Shown: positions 63,205 through 64,000 of the stretch, piece by piece
Layout of the letters: every line of letters starts with the position of its first letter
Position numbering within the stretch: position 1 is the first letter of the stretch
Source of the DNA: Cylindrospermum sp. NIES-4074
GTDB lineage: Bacteria > Cyanobacteriota > Cyanobacteriia > Cyanobacteriales > Nostocaceae
NCBI GenBank assembly: GCA_003994795.1
Contig: AP018269.1
Location: forward strand, 1,132,725-1,196,724
DNA length: 64,000 nt
Reading direction: 5' to 3'
Position numbers and translations under genes: made by a program
The notes under the pieces: generated by a model
The model's database searches: none
Seen by the model: the letters and a program-made list of their open reading frames with translations, nothing else
What the model was told of the DNA's origin: nothing

Positions 63205-64000
63205 GTGGCTAAAAAACTTTATAAAAATACTTGGAGACAAGAAATAAATGATATTGTGCGTGGTGCTTGTGGAGGTTTTTTATTTGGTATTCCACTAATA
63301 TATACTATGGAAGTATGGTGGATTGGATCGCAAGCAAAACCAAGATTGATTGTAATAGCGATCGCCTTAATGTTTATTGTAGTTTTTTTACTCAATTACA
63401 CAGAGGGTTTTCGTAAACGCAGAAATAACTGGCGTGTTGATGAAGCAGCAATAGATACTGTAGAGGCAATGGCAATTGGATTTGTTTGTTCTGCATTTAT
63501 GTTGTGGTTATTGCAAGAAATTACGCCAGAAACCTCCTTGAAAGAATCCCTGGGTAAAGTTGTATTTGAAGGTCTACCATTTACGCTAGGTGTGGCATTA
63601 GCCAACCAGGTTCTTCAAGAAGGTAATCAAGATAATTCAAGAGCAACCACCCAGAAAGATAACGATATCAGCAAACATAAGCAAAATGGTTTGCACGCCA
63701 CATTTGCTGATTTAGGTGCAACTCTCATTGGTGCAATTGTGATTGCTTTTAATATTGCACCAACCGATGAAGTTCCTATGTTAGCAGCTGCCATTTCACC
63801 TCCTTGGTTATTAGCGCTAATGGCTGCATCTTTAGTGATTTCCTACGCTATTGTCTTTCAAGCTGGTTTTTCAGACCAACAAAAACGCAGACAGCAAAAG
63901 GGGATTTTTCAGCGTCCATTAAGTGAAACTACCATATCTTATTTAGTATCTTTGCTAGCAAGTGTAGTCATGCTGTTTTTTTTCCAAAAAGTAACTTTTG
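63205..64000 (+). CDS. TIGR02587/DUF2391-like integral membrane protein, 3' end outside window
   Basis: 265 codons visible from GTG 63205 (VAKKLYKNTWRQEINDIVRG). It has several hydrophobic segments (VRGACGGFLFGIPLIYTMEV, LIVIAIALMFIVVFLLNYTE, VEAMAIGFVCSAFMLWLLQE, ADLGATLIGAIVIAFNIAPT). The sequence WRQEINDIVRGACGGFLFGI with IPL-YTMEVWW recalls the TIGR02587 family of membrane proteins of unknown role, found in cyanobacteria and some other bacteria. The end is cut by the window edge. Confidence 0.65.
   Translation, partial: MAKKLYKNTWRQEINDIVRGACGGFLFGIPLIYTMEVWWIGSQAKPRLIVIAIALMFIVVFLLNYTEGFRKRRNNWRVDEAAIDTVEAMAIGFVCSAFMLWLLQEITPETSLKESLGKVVFEGLPFTLGVALANQVLQEGNQDNSRATTQKDNDISKHKQNGLHATFADLGATLIGAIVIAFNIAPTDEVPMLAAAISPPWLLALMAASLVISYAIVFQAGFSDQQKRRQQKGIFQRPLSETTISYLVSLLASVVMLFFFQKVTF

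Overview
The window looks like chromosomal DNA from a filamentous, probably heterocyst-forming cyanobacterium (Nostocales: Nostoc, Anabaena, Calothrix or a relative). Direct signs are a short photosystem II psbY gene, a CrtO-type carotenoid ketolase, GlcE/GlcF-type glycolate dehydrogenase subunits, a type IV pilus pilMNOQ cluster, many GCGATCGC (HIP1) octamers, and the short tandem heptanucleotide repeats and small hairpin repeats common in this order. No rRNA, tRNA or CRISPR array was seen. All functional names come from recognising families and motifs by eye; no search was run.

Layout. 0-8.7 kb: 5' end of a SpoIID/LytB gene, sulfiredoxin, Dps, an HTH protein with a GrpE-like C-terminus and repeats inside its coding region, then a signalling block (five-PAS histidine kinase, STAS protein, receiver-PP2C phosphatase) and a DUF1350 hydrolase-like protein. 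8.8-14 kb: an accessory zone of small toxin-antitoxin-like genes, Uma2 nuclease genes, several truncated remnants and mobile hairpin repeats. 14-15.8 kb: an overlapping pair of a methyltransferase-like gene and an AlkB-like dioxygenase carrying a candidate sliding-clamp motif. 16-27 kb: a transketolase-like enzyme, a DUF2993 protein, crtO, a second crtO copy destroyed by a large deletion and by two adjacent insertion sequences (IS701-like and IS630-like), a saccharopine dehydrogenase-like protein and a cation/proton antiporter.

27.6-34.1 kb: an overlapping ATPase / STAND-TPR-WD40 gene pair with a small double-glycine-leader peptide gene just downstream on the same strand. This is the most distinctive accessory system in the window. 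34.5-39.5 kb: glcF and glcE, a PIN toxin gene with an in-frame amber stop, its likely antitoxin, and another Uma2 gene.

39.7-64 kb: mostly housekeeping. It holds a type II NADH dehydrogenase, ilvC, map, a cupredoxin and an M16 protease, a VOC protein, a gamma carbonic anhydrase, psbY, folC, a sugar-binding lipoprotein, pilMNOQ, HU, cobD, an unusual flavoprotein without the redox cysteine pair, and a truncated TIGR02587-type membrane protein. Tandem repeats of 7 or 9 bp lie between many of these genes and in several places supply codons at gene ends.
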